DNA of 64,000 nt from Vibrio gigantis. GTDB taxonomy: Bacteria; Pseudomonadota; Gammaproteobacteria; Enterobacterales; Vibrionaceae. This document shows, one piece after another, positions 24,229 to 31,999 of this stretch. The stretch covers positions 1,674,001 through 1,738,000 of the forward strand of contig NZ_AP025493.1 of the NCBI RefSeq assembly GCF_024347515.1, in the 5' to 3' direction. The translations under genes were made by a program, and so were the position numbers. Below the pieces are notes generated by a model that was given only the letters and a program-made list of their open reading frames with translations, made no database searches and was not told where the DNA came from. Numbering within the stretch: position 1 is the stretch's first letter; each line of letters begins with the position of its first letter.

Positions 24229-25149
24229 ATGAATTTATCCAGAATAATCCTCATTGGATGTGCCGTGTTTGCTGTAGTGAGTGGCATTGGTTTACGTGCC
24301 GAACATTCTGAAACAGAGAAAGAAGCCAAGCCTGTAAACGTGCTCGATATTTCTGAACCACATGTTGTCAGTAAGGCTGAAAGAAGAGCTAAAACTTTGC
24401 TGGCGAAGGCAGTAGTCCACGTTCAAAAAGAGGGGGACGATAGCGTTAAAGATTTCATGAGTGACCCTGAATATATCGATGGGGAGCTATATGTGTTTGC
24501 TTTGGGCATTGATGGTCAATTCCTTGCCAGTGGCGGGTCGTCTATGGTGTTGGTTGGTGACAGTGTTTTAGATACGCAAGATGTTTACGGTAATCCTTTT
24601 TTCCGTGAAATGATCACCAAAGCGGTACACAACGGTTTTGGTGAAGTGAAGTATCACTGGACGAACCCGACCGATCGCATGGGTGAGCCGAAAACGACTT
24701 TCTTTGAGCGTGTGGGCGATGTAATTGTCGCTGTCGGTTATTACCCAGAGCGTTCCAGTGCGGCCGAGGCTAAGAACCTACTGGCGAGAGCGATGACTGC
24801 AATTGTCGAGTCAGAGCAACAAAGCCTTGCCGAGTTTAATGACGCTGAAGGCAGCTTTGTTGAAGGGGATTTATATGTGTTTGTGATGGATATGAACTCT
24901 GGAAAGCTGCTTGCACACGGTGTTTCTCCTGAACTTATCGGTCGATCACACAGCGAGATCCTAAGTCCAGACGATAAACCGATTCTTACTGAGATGTTGA
25001 ATCTCGCGAAGGAAAACGGCCGAGGTGTTTACACCTATCGATGGTTGAATCCGCTGTCGAGTAAAGTCGAAACCAAGCACACTTACTACCGTGTTATCGA
25101 CAATAAGTTGGTTGGGGTCGGTTATTACACAAATTCAAACAAGACGTAA
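24229..25149 (+). CDS. Secreted protein with two tandem Cache domains
   Basis: The 306-residue product starts at ATG 24229, seven bases after TAGGAGAG; an ATG 13 codons earlier overlaps tauM and lacks a site. A signal peptide or anchor covers residues 1-23. The body is two similar halves (about 50-170 and 180-305), each with LAKAVVHVQ/LARAMTAIV helix, GELYVFALGIDG/GDLYVFVMDMNS, HWTNP/RWLNP and VGDVIVAVGYY/DNKLVGVGYY. This is the single-Cache pattern of chemoreceptor and kinase sensor domains, but no output domain follows. It is cotranscribed with the TRAP genes, so it may bind the same sulfonate or an accessory ligand. The position recalls tauZ of Rhodobacter tau clusters, whose role is unknown to me. 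Confidence 0.8.
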   Translation: MNLSRIILIGCAVFAVVSGIGLRAEHSETEKEAKPVNVLDISEPHVVSKAERRAKTLLAKAVVHVQKEGDDSVKDFMSDPEYIDGELYVFALGIDGQFLASGGSSMVLVGDSVLDTQDVYGNPFFREMITKAVHNGFGEVKYHWTNPTDRMGEPKTTFFERVGDVIVAVGYYPERSSAAEAKNLLARAMTAIVESEQQSLAEFNDAEGSFVEGDLYVFVMDMNSGKLLAHGVSPELIGRSHSEILSPDDKPILTEMLNLAKENGRGVYTYRWLNPLSSKVETKHTYYRVIDNKLVGVGYYTNSNKT

Positions 25150-25385
25150 AAGTGTTTCTACGCAGCTCTCAACCCAGTTAGATAAAGGGCTGGGGGCTAA
25201 AATTACCTGTTTGTGTAAAAAAGCAATTTAGTAAAATTCACACTGTAAAATTTTTGTTGTGAAATTGTTTAAAAAATACAAGTAGTATGAAAAACATGGA
25301 AGACACACAGTAAAGAACAAATTTGAACAAGGTCAATTAGGATTTTTGACCTACCTGAAATTCAGAGCCGTACGAGGGATAGATT

Positions 25386-25958
25386 ATGAATATGCTGACA
25401 CTAGACAAAACAGAACTTCACAGAAACCATTCAACTTTTATTGCTGAAGCTGTCTTTGCCGTCGAAATGGTGAAAGCAGACAAGCAACTCGAAAAGCAGA
25501 AGATGGCGAAACAGTTGCTAGATACTCTATTTCCTCTTGAGTCGGGATCTCACGAAGATGTTGTAAGCTACGAGATTGACTACCGACACGTTCAGGTTTA
25601 CTTCAAAAATGGTGAACATACAGGTCTGAAACGCGCTAAACACTTTGTGGCTTACACTGGTGATAAATCTAAGCCTTCAGCAATCCTATTCCGTGATGAA
25701 AGTGGTACACACGTTGAAGTGACAATCGGTGCTCGTAAAGGTACAGGCCGTCTGGAGTTGGTTGATATTCAAGATATCCAATTAGAGACGTGCACCACGT
25801 TTGGTCAAACTGAGGCTAGCCGCTCTTCTGGTATTCGTCACTGGGTTAGCTTAGTAAAAGGCGATGAAAGCGGCCGTCCAAACGCATCAAGTGAAGACAA
25901 AGAGTTCACGGCGAAGAATGGCGAAGACTATAACTTAGGTTTTTGCTTTGCGATCTAA
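25386..25958 (+). CDS. Stand-alone malate synthase G inserted-domain homologue
   Basis: This 190-residue protein is related to part of malate synthase G. Residues about 45-160 (LLDTLFPLESGSHEDVVSY, then HFVAYTGDKSKPSAILF and RHWVSLVKGD) line up with residues about 174-303 of the enzyme encoded at 5888-8074 (FLDDAAPLNGVSHKDVTKY, QFIGYQGDASAPSCILL, YRNWLGLMKGD). The C-terminal EFTAKNGEDYNLGFCFAI matches the enzyme up to the residue before its catalytic Arg344. The DCED magnesium motif is replaced by TFGQTEASR, so it cannot be an active synthase. A helical N-terminal 44 residues is unique. Good start with GAGGGAT upstream; own terminator. Possibly a CoA/glyoxylate binding or regulatory protein, but this is speculation. 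Confidence 0.8.
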   Translation: MNMLTLDKTELHRNHSTFIAEAVFAVEMVKADKQLEKQKMAKQLLDTLFPLESGSHEDVVSYEIDYRHVQVYFKNGEHTGLKRAKHFVAYTGDKSKPSAILFRDESGTHVEVTIGARKGTGRLELVDIQDIQLETCTTFGQTEASRSSGIRHWVSLVKGDESGRPNASSEDKEFTAKNGEDYNLGFCFAI

Positions 25959-26047
25959 TGTGCTGTCTTTGCAAATGTGCAGTGCTGCTCTGCTAGACGT
26001 AGCACTGATATCTGAACACTGATTTCTCTTTTACCTTTGGTAACTTT

Positions 26048-26074
26048 CCCCGCCCCTATAGCGGGGCTTTTTTA
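26048..26074 (+). terminator. Rho-independent terminator after the malate synthase-like gene
   Basis: CCCCGC and GCGGGG form the stem around CCCTATA, followed by CTTTTTTATT. Confidence 0.88.
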
Positions 26075-26283
26075 TTAGAGCTATAAATAAATTAGGCTGT
26101 TGTTAAATTTATCTTTAGAAAGTTTGAATAGGATTTTACGGTGTGTCATTTTAATTTAATTTGCTGTATTTAAAGGTTTTTATTTGTTTATTTTGTTCTG
26201 TTTTTATTGTCTTAACTATCACGATTGACGGTGGTTTGGATGACTATTGAGCAAAAACTCAGTCAAAATGCTTCGTGCTGTGC

Positions 26284-26345
26284 TATAATCCGCGGCCTGG
26301 GATTGAGCTAGTAAGTCCATTTATCACCACTCAAGGTGGTTTTTA
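26284..26345 (+). promoter_or_regulatory. Candidate promoter with short hairpin-ended leader before the BCCT gene
   Basis: A perfect TATAAT (26284-26289) is followed by a GC-rich CCGCGGCC start region. About 30 bases further, ACCAC (26326-26330) pairs with GTGGT (26336-26340) and runs into TTTTT. A transcript from this promoter would be a short RNA, or an attenuated leader of the transporter gene 100 bases downstream. The -35 region is weak. The rest of 26075-26444 is AT-rich without other features. Confidence 0.4.
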
Positions 26346-26444
26346 TCACGTTTATTTCAGTGGTATGGCGAGCCAATCAAGTAGTAGTTGGATATGGAGA
26401 GCGTCCTTATATTCGTTGATTCGGATATGCGAACATCATAATTT

Positions 26445-28052
26445 ATGAGTTTTAAATCAAAAAAATACAGTATCGATTCTACTGACTATCAAGTTGGTCA
26501 AGATAACGTCAGTAAATGGGGCATGGATGTCCATAACACCGTCTTCGTAGCCTCAGTAGGCTTGTCTCTTCTCTTCATCATCACTCTTCTTGTTCTTCCA
26601 CCTGCAGATGCTAAAGCTGCAATTGATTCTATTAAGGGTGCTGTTTTATCTAAGTTTGACTTCCTGTTTATGTGGGGAGCGAACATCATGCTCGCTTTTG
26701 CTGTTGTTCTCGCATTTTCACCGTTGGGTAAGATTCGCCTAGGTGGCGAAGACGCGACGGCAGACTATTCAATGTCATCTTGGATTGCGATGCTATTCGC
26801 AGCAGGCATGGGTATTGGACTTATTTTCTGGGGTGTTGCTGAGCCAACTGCGTTCTTTACCAACTGGTTTGGCACTCCGTTGAACGCAGAACCTTTTACA
26901 GAAGCAGGTCGTGAGTTAGCGCTGGGTGCAACAGTATTCCACTGGGGTTTTCATGCATGGGCTATCTATGGCATGACGGCACTTTGCTTGGCGTACTTTG
27001 TTTACAACAAAGGCTTACCATTATCAATGCGTTCTGTGTTCTACCCAATTTTGGGTGAACGAGTATGGGGCAAAACCGGTGATGTAATTGATGTACTTAC
27101 GGTACTGGTTACTCTGTTTGGCCTAGCGACTTCATTGGGTTTAGGTGGCACACAAGCAGCAAGTGGTATCAGCCATGTGTTCGGCTGGGAAAACAACATC
27201 TTCCTTCAGCAATCTATTATTGTTCTGATTATGGGCTTAGCGATCATATCTGTTCTTCGTGGTATGGACGGTGGCGTTAAGTTCCTAAGTAACCTGAACA
27301 TGGTGATTGCGTTTGTATTCCTTGGTTTAATTGCTGTTCTTAACTTCACAACAGTGCTTGATTCTGTGGCGACGGCTGCAACTGGCTATGTGAAAAACAT
27401 TGTAGCATTGAGCCAAAGCTCAGGCCGTGAAGACACAACATGGCTGCATGGTTGGACTGTGTTTTACTGGGCTTGGTGGGTTGCGTATGCACCATTCTTC
27501 GGTATGTTTGTAGCGCGTATTTCTAAAGGCCGTACGGTTCGTGAATTCCTGCTTTGCGTACTGATTATCCCAACATTGGTCACTTCAGCTTGGATGTCTA
27601 TTTTCGGTGGCGTGGCTATTGAGCAAGTGATTAATCATGTAGGGCAACTTGGCCTCGACCAAGGCATCACTGATGTATCTCTAAGCTTGTTCCACATGCT
27701 AGATGCGTACTCGTTTGGTAGCATTCTTTCTGTTATCGCTGTAGCACTGATCATTGTGTTCTTCGTTACTACACTAGACTCGGGTTCTATCGTTATTGAT
27801 GGTATGACAGCAGGTGGTAAGCTTGAAGTTCCAGTGAAACAGAAAGTGGTTTGGGCGGTTATCTCAGGTGTTATCGCAATGGTGATGTTGTGGATTGGTG
27901 GTACTCAATCTATCCAAGCACTTCAATCGATCACGATCATTGCTGCATTGCCATTTACGATCATTCTTCTGATTGGTTGTGTGAGTTTGTTGAAAGGCCT
28001 ACTGACAGAAGTCGGTAAAGGGCAAGAAACGGTTACTCCTGCAACTAAGTAA
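26445..28052 (+). CDS. BCCT-family transporter (betaine/choline/carnitine type)
   Basis: The 535-residue inner-membrane protein has about 12 segments and the two family marks. These are the glycine-rich stretch AAGMGIGLIFWGVAEPTAFF (about 118-137) and the tryptophan motif TVFYWAWWVAYAPFFGMFVARIS (about 336-358). The family imports quaternary or zwitterionic solutes such as glycine betaine, choline, carnitine and DMSP by sodium symport. The short C-terminal tail lacks the long osmosensing extension of BetP, so a nutrient or compatible-solute role is possible. Taurine uptake cannot be ruled out given the neighbourhood. It is transcribed alone, with a strong terminator behind it. The upstream region has no obvious ribosome site except a weak run of A/T bases. 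Confidence 0.92.
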   Translation: MSFKSKKYSIDSTDYQVGQDNVSKWGMDVHNTVFVASVGLSLLFIITLLVLPPADAKAAIDSIKGAVLSKFDFLFMWGANIMLAFAVVLAFSPLGKIRLGGEDATADYSMSSWIAMLFAAGMGIGLIFWGVAEPTAFFTNWFGTPLNAEPFTEAGRELALGATVFHWGFHAWAIYGMTALCLAYFVYNKGLPLSMRSVFYPILGERVWGKTGDVIDVLTVLVTLFGLATSLGLGGTQAASGISHVFGWENNIFLQQSIIVLIMGLAIISVLRGMDGGVKFLSNLNMVIAFVFLGLIAVLNFTTVLDSVATAATGYVKNIVALSQSSGREDTTWLHGWTVFYWAWWVAYAPFFGMFVARISKGRTVREFLLCVLIIPTLVTSAWMSIFGGVAIEQVINHVGQLGLDQGITDVSLSLFHMLDAYSFGSILSVIAVALIIVFFVTTLDSGSIVIDGMTAGGKLEVPVKQKVVWAVISGVIAMVMLWIGGTQSIQALQSITIIAALPFTIILLIGCVSLLKGLLTEVGKGQETVTPATK

Positions 28053-28104
28053 ATCGCGAACTAAGTAAGTTTTTAGATAGGGACTTACTCTAGTCAGCAG
28101 ATTC

Positions 28105-28140
28105 AAAGCTCCCTTGCACCGCGTGCAAGGGAGCTTTTTT
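28105..28140 (+). terminator. Strong terminator after the BCCT gene
   Basis: AAAGCTCCCTTGCAC pairs with GTGCAAGGGAGCTTT over a three-base loop, then six T residues. Confidence 0.93.
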
Positions 28141-28170
28141 ATGCCGTAGAAGAAATCAGAGATAAGATAA

Positions 28171-28208
28171 AAAAGAGCCACGAATGAATCATCACTTGTG
28201 GCTCTTTC
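28171..28208 (-). terminator. Terminator of the M14 peptidase gene
   Basis: AAAGAGCCAC (28173-28182) and GTGGCTCTTT (28198-28207) form the stem; the A-tract to the left gives the T-run on the minus strand. Confidence 0.85.
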
Positions 28209-28257
28209 TCAGTTCTCAGCTCTAGGCACTAGGTTCCAGTTACTAGCTGGTATTCGC

Positions 28258-29184
28258 CTATGCGTTCAGTTCGTGCTGAATAACGTAATCCAAAGCACCG
28301 ACTACCGCAGCAACTTGAGCATCGTTACACTCTTCGTCTGTTACTTTGTCGCTGTCTGGGTAAACCTCTGTGGTTGTACCGTACTTACAGTCAGTCACGC
28401 CGCCACATAAGCCAAGCTTCTTCATTGGGTAGTTGATCACGCCGTGTTGAGTGACGTCTGAACCAATGATCTTGCCTTCGTCATCCGCAGGCGCAATGTG
28501 AGTGACTTGCTCTACTGATTTAATTACCGCTGCTTGGAATTCTGGCTGTGGGTTTTCAGTATCACCCACCGTGTAGAAACCGTCTGGGATCATACCTTCG
28601 ATGTACTCAATGCCGTCACGTGCTGCGAGTGCCGGTCGGAATTCAGTTTCATCAGAGTCTGTCGTCTCATGCAGGTCAACGTGAACCAATACTCCTGGTA
28701 GGGACGCAACTAAAGCACGTAGGTTTGCTGATTCTTCTGCTGGCGTACCGTCGTAGAAAGAGCGATTTGGATCAACAGCATTTGGGTTCCAGCGGTTGAT
28801 CACTTCGTAACCCCAAGGGCTCACACAAGGTGCTACAACAATGTTGAAGTGCGCCGTGTATTTTTCTGCTTGAGTTGCAGCGAATTTGATCGCGCCATGC
28901 ACACCACTGGTTTCGTAACCGTGAACACCACCGGTTACCAGAATCGTCGGCTTTGACTCGTCCCAGTTTTTGCTCTTGATTGCGAAGAGTGGGTAGCGGT
29001 TTTCGTCGTAGCTCAGCGCGCCATATTGTTCGATGTCAAAACGATCTGCTAGTGCTTTAATCTTTGGTACAACTTCTTGTTGGTATTCACGCTTAACCGT
29101 TCTTTGAGCTAACCATGCTTCACGTTCTGCTTGTTGCCACTTTTGTCCTGGATTACCAATCGGGTAGGTAGATTCACTTTTCAT
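28258..29184 (-). CDS. M14-family zinc carboxypeptidase
   Basis: The 308-residue protein shows the M14 zinc ligands: His and Glu in GGVHGYETSG (about residues 84-93) and the third His in HVDLHETTD. RWNPNAVDPNRSF matches the substrate-binding N-R pair, and TTEVYPD carries the expected catalytic Glu. No signal peptide is evident, so it is probably cytoplasmic. Related Vibrio proteins are annotated as M14 metallocarboxypeptidases or succinylglutamate desuccinylase-like. The substrate is unknown. It has its own terminator, and is divergent from the DUF808 gene with a 175-base gap. Confidence 0.85.
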   Translation of the reverse strand: MKSESTYPIGNPGQKWQQAEREAWLAQRTVKREYQQEVVPKIKALADRFDIEQYGALSYDENRYPLFAIKSKNWDESKPTILVTGGVHGYETSGVHGAIKFAATQAEKYTAHFNIVVAPCVSPWGYEVINRWNPNAVDPNRSFYDGTPAEESANLRALVASLPGVLVHVDLHETTDSDETEFRPALAARDGIEYIEGMIPDGFYTVGDTENPQPEFQAAVIKSVEQVTHIAPADDEGKIIGSDVTQHGVINYPMKKLGLCGGVTDCKYGTTTEVYPDSDKVTDEECNDAQVAAVVGALDYVIQHELNA

Positions 29185-29359
29185 CTATACTTTTTCTTTT
29201 ATGTTCGTGAAAGATTAAGACAGATTATTCCTGTCTAACAGAGACAGCAATAGAAAACACAACTTGTGACTTTATTTTTTACAGACTCATAACTTTGATG
29301 AGTGAATTGATGGTGTTACATTTTATTGATGGTTTAATTCTTTATAAAGAGACAACAAA

Positions 29360-30265
29360 ATGGCTGGAGCAAGTTTACTAACACTGCTAGATGACATTGC
29401 AACTGTGTTGGATGATGTCGCACTGATGTCTAAGGTGGCAGCTAAAAAAACCGCAGGCGTATTGGGTGACGATTTAGCCCTGAACGCTCAGCAAGTATCA
29501 GGTGTTTCTGCTGAAAGAGAAATCCCAGTGGTGTGGGCGGTTGCAAAAGGCTCATTTAAGAACAAGCTGATTTTAGTGCCAGCAGCATTATTGATCAGTG
29601 CCTTTATTCCTTGGCTGATCATGCCTTTGCTTTTGATTGGTGGTCTGTTTCTTTGTTTTGAAGGCGCGGAGAAAATTTTAGAGAAGCTCTTGCCTCATGC
29701 CCATCAACATGACGAAAAGGGAGAGGATACCAGTACTGGAGAATCCATCGAGGAATATGAGAAGAGAAAGGTCGCAGGCGCGATTCGAACCGATTTCATA
29801 TTGTCTGCGGAAATCATAGTGATAGCTCTGGGTACCGTGACGGGGACAAGTATCCTTACCCAGATTCTCGTCGTGAGTTTGATTGCGGTTGTGATGACGA
29901 TTGGTGTTTATGGCTTAGTGGCGGGTATCGTTAAGTTGGATGATTTAGGGTTCTATCTGCAGCGAACATCGAATGGGAGCGCTATTAAAACTCAATTGGG
30001 GGTTGGGCTTGTAGCCTTTGCACCAAAGCTAATGAAGATGCTTGCTGTGGTCGGCACAGCTGCTATGTTCTTGGTTGGTGGTGGTATTGTGGTGCATAAC
30101 GTTCCTGCGATTCATCACCTAATTGAGCCGATTATTATGGATTTTCGTGGACATACGATAGCGACAGCGGTTGTTCCCACTTTGTTGAATGGCGTGATTG
30201 GTGTAGTGGCAGGGTTACTTGTTGTTGCGGTTTGGAGTGTGATAGAGAACGTTCGTGGTAAGTAG
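29360..30265 (+). CDS. DUF808-family membrane protein (YedI-like)
   Basis: The 301-residue protein opens MAGASLLTLLDDIATVLDDVA, characteristic of the DUF808/YedI family, followed by SKVAAKKTAGVLGDDLALNA. About six hydrophobic segments follow, with a soluble loop near 115-135 rich in His and acidic residues (HAHQHDEKGED). The function is unknown. GAGACAACAAA precedes the start. It is convergent with pyrC, the two sharing a bidirectional terminator. Length agrees with the E. coli relative (about 305). Confidence 0.9.
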   Translation: MAGASLLTLLDDIATVLDDVALMSKVAAKKTAGVLGDDLALNAQQVSGVSAEREIPVVWAVAKGSFKNKLILVPAALLISAFIPWLIMPLLLIGGLFLCFEGAEKILEKLLPHAHQHDEKGEDTSTGESIEEYEKRKVAGAIRTDFILSAEIIVIALGTVTGTSILTQILVVSLIAVVMTIGVYGLVAGIVKLDDLGFYLQRTSNGSAIKTQLGVGLVAFAPKLMKMLAVVGTAAMFLVGGGIVVHNVPAIHHLIEPIIMDFRGHTIATAVVPTLLNGVIGVVAGLLVVAVWSVIENVRGK

Positions 30266-30309
30266 GACTTAAACAACGTCTTCGGCAATGAGTTTGTTAA
30301 ATACTAAAC

Positions 30310-30343
30310 AAAAAGGGTCACCCATAATCGGGTGACCCTTTTT
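30310..30343. terminator. Bidirectional terminator between the DUF808 gene and pyrC
   Basis: AAAAAGGGTCACCC pairs with GGGTGACCCTTTTT around ATAATC, giving a T-run on both strands. Confidence 0.92.
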
Positions 30344-30401
30344 AGTTGAGGTGAAGTATTTACGACGTATCTACAACGTATTTACTTTGCCTTCCGAGCG
30401 T

Positions 30402-31430
30402 TTATTTTACAGACCAAGCAATAGTCTCGCCGCCACGGATTGGCACAACGATGTCAGAACCGAAAGGCATCGTTTCAGCAACGTTCCATTCTTCTTTAAC
30501 AAGAGTGATGGTGTCCGTGTTGCGTGGAATACCGTAGAAGTCTGGGCCATTGTGGCTTGCAAACGCTTCCAAGTTCTCAATCTTGCCTTCTAAGTCGAAT
30601 ACTTCTGCGTACAGTTCAACCGCAGCGTGTGCTGTGTAAGAACCCGCACAACCACATGCTGACTCTTTTGCACCTTTTGCGTGTGGTGCCGAGTCTGTAC
30701 CCAAGAAGAACTTCTTGCTGCCGCTTGTTGCTGCTTCGATAAGCGCTAATTGGTGAGTGTTACGCTTTAGGATAGGAAGACAGTAGAAGTGTGGCTTAAT
30801 GCCGCCAACCAACATGTGGTTGCGGTTGTAAAGCAAGTGGTGAGCGGTGATGGTTGCAGCAACGTTGTCGTTCGCGTTCTTCACGAAGTTTGCAGCATCA
30901 GCAGTTGTGATGTGCTCTAGAACAATCTTCAGGTTAGGGAAGTCATTCACAATCGGCGCTAGCACTGTATCTAGGAACTGCTTCTCACGGTCGAAGATAT
31001 CAACATCGTGAGTGGTTACTTCACCATGAACCAGTAGCAGCATACCCACTTCTTGCATTGCTTCTAACACGTGGTAAATCTTTTGCGCTGACGTTACACC
31101 TGAATCTGAGTTAGTTGTTGCGCCTGCTGGGTAAAGTTTTGCAGCCACTACTGCACCAGACTCTTTCGCTTTACGAATTTCATCAGGTGTTGTGTTGTCT
31201 GTCAGGTAAAGTGCCATTAGAGGCTGGAATTGCTCGCTTGGTTGCTCCGCCATGATGCGCTCACGGTAAGCTAAAGCCATTTCGGTATCGGTTACCGGTG
31301 GGATGGTGTTTGGCATGATTAACGCTCGACCATTGTAGCGGCTGATATCGCGCACAGTATCTTTTAATACTTCGCCATCGCGTAGATGAACGTGCCAGTC
31401 GTCAGGACGAGTAATCGTAAGTTGTGTCAT
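30402..31430 (-). CDS. pyrC: Dihydroorotase
   Basis: Closes carbamoyl aspartate to dihydroorotate in pyrimidine synthesis. The 342 residues and the zinc motif DWHVHLRDG at 11-19 mark the E. coli PyrC type; LVHGEVT (about 139) and LEHITT (about 177) give the other His ligands. The carboxylated Lys lies in the AAKLYPAGATTNSDSG segment (about 97-112). FLGTDSAPH carries the catalytic Asp. GGGAGCC precedes the ATG. A PurR-like box lies about 60 bases upstream, as known for E. coli pyrC. Confidence 0.97.
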   Translation of the reverse strand: MTQLTITRPDDWHVHLRDGEVLKDTVRDISRYNGRALIMPNTIPPVTDTEMALAYRERIMAEQPSEQFQPLMALYLTDNTTPDEIRKAKESGAVVAAKLYPAGATTNSDSGVTSAQKIYHVLEAMQEVGMLLLVHGEVTTHDVDIFDREKQFLDTVLAPIVNDFPNLKIVLEHITTADAANFVKNANDNVAATITAHHLLYNRNHMLVGGIKPHFYCLPILKRNTHQLALIEAATSGSKKFFLGTDSAPHAKGAKESACGCAGSYTAHAAVELYAEVFDLEGKIENLEAFASHNGPDFYGIPRNTDTITLVKEEWNVAETMPFGSDIVVPIRGGETIAWSVK

Positions 31431-31491
31431 TGAAGGCTCCCACCAATTGAAGTGTTATGTAGTTGGAGCCTAAACTCGGCGAAATCTGTGA

Positions 31492-31507
31492 AAGCAATCG
31501 CTTACGT
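31492..31507 (-). promoter_or_regulatory. Candidate PurR operator upstream of pyrC
   Basis: AAGCAATCGCTTACGT matches 12 of 16 positions of the recalled PurR consensus ACGCAAACGTTTGCGT, including the central CG and both GC/GC arms. It lies 62-77 bases before the pyrC start, a position suited to repression. PurR control of pyrC is established in E. coli. Confidence 0.6.
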
Positions 31508-31621
31508 TTAGGCGACAGGATGATAGTGGAAAAGCACTTTCATTTCATCCTATTTTTAACTCTTCAGGGTTAAGAGCTTATTTTTATGGGATTTTAATTT
31601 GGTATTTTTCTTGGATTCGAG

Positions 31622-31780
31622 TTAGCGAGTCGCGACCCAGAGCCCGTGAATCATTCCTGGTACCCAGAAGAAGAAGGTCAGGACGATGTTAATCAGCAAA
31701 TCTTTGCCTGCACCACGAGCGAAGAACACACCAACTGGCGGAAGTAGTACACATAAAATGATAATGACGAGTTTGTTCAT
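31622..31780 (-). CDS. Pmp3/YqaE-family small membrane protein
   Basis: A 52-residue frame with AAGGA seven bases before the ATG encodes MNKLVIIILCVLLPPVGVFF, then a short loop with GAGKD and a second membrane helix FFFWVPGMIHGLWV. This two-helix layout with LPPVGV and WVPGMIHG is the signature of the Pmp3/YqaE family of small stress-linked inner-membrane proteins. The frame is too short for a usual 60-codon ORF cut-off. It stands alone between pyrC and the MOSC gene. The function in bacteria is poorly known; yeast Pmp3 affects membrane potential. Confidence 0.88.
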   Translation of the reverse strand: MNKLVIIILCVLLPPVGVFFARGAGKDLLINIVLTFFFWVPGMIHGLWVATR

Positions 31781-31999
31781 GATAAATCCTTTTTATTCAA
31801 TGAAAGTTCAATGCACCAACGGTATTCAGATTATAGAAGGTCTGGAGAGTGTTAATGCATTACTGTCTTGATATATACAAGACAGTGATTTAAACATCTC
31901 AAGATATTAGCTTAGTATCAAGTGTTTAATGGCTGCCAGTTTATCTATTTATAACCATTTGTTAGCATTGGGACAAACTACAAAAACATTGGAATCGTT

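Noticed and set aside
25220..25300. TTCACA/TGTGAA inverted repeat as a regulatory site before the malate synthase-like gene
   Set aside because: Only six pairs with a 15-base spacer in AT-rich DNA; too weak to claim.
25386..25958. Truncated pseudogene of malate synthase
   Set aside because: It has its own start, ribosome site, unique N terminus, intact frame and terminator, so it looks maintained.
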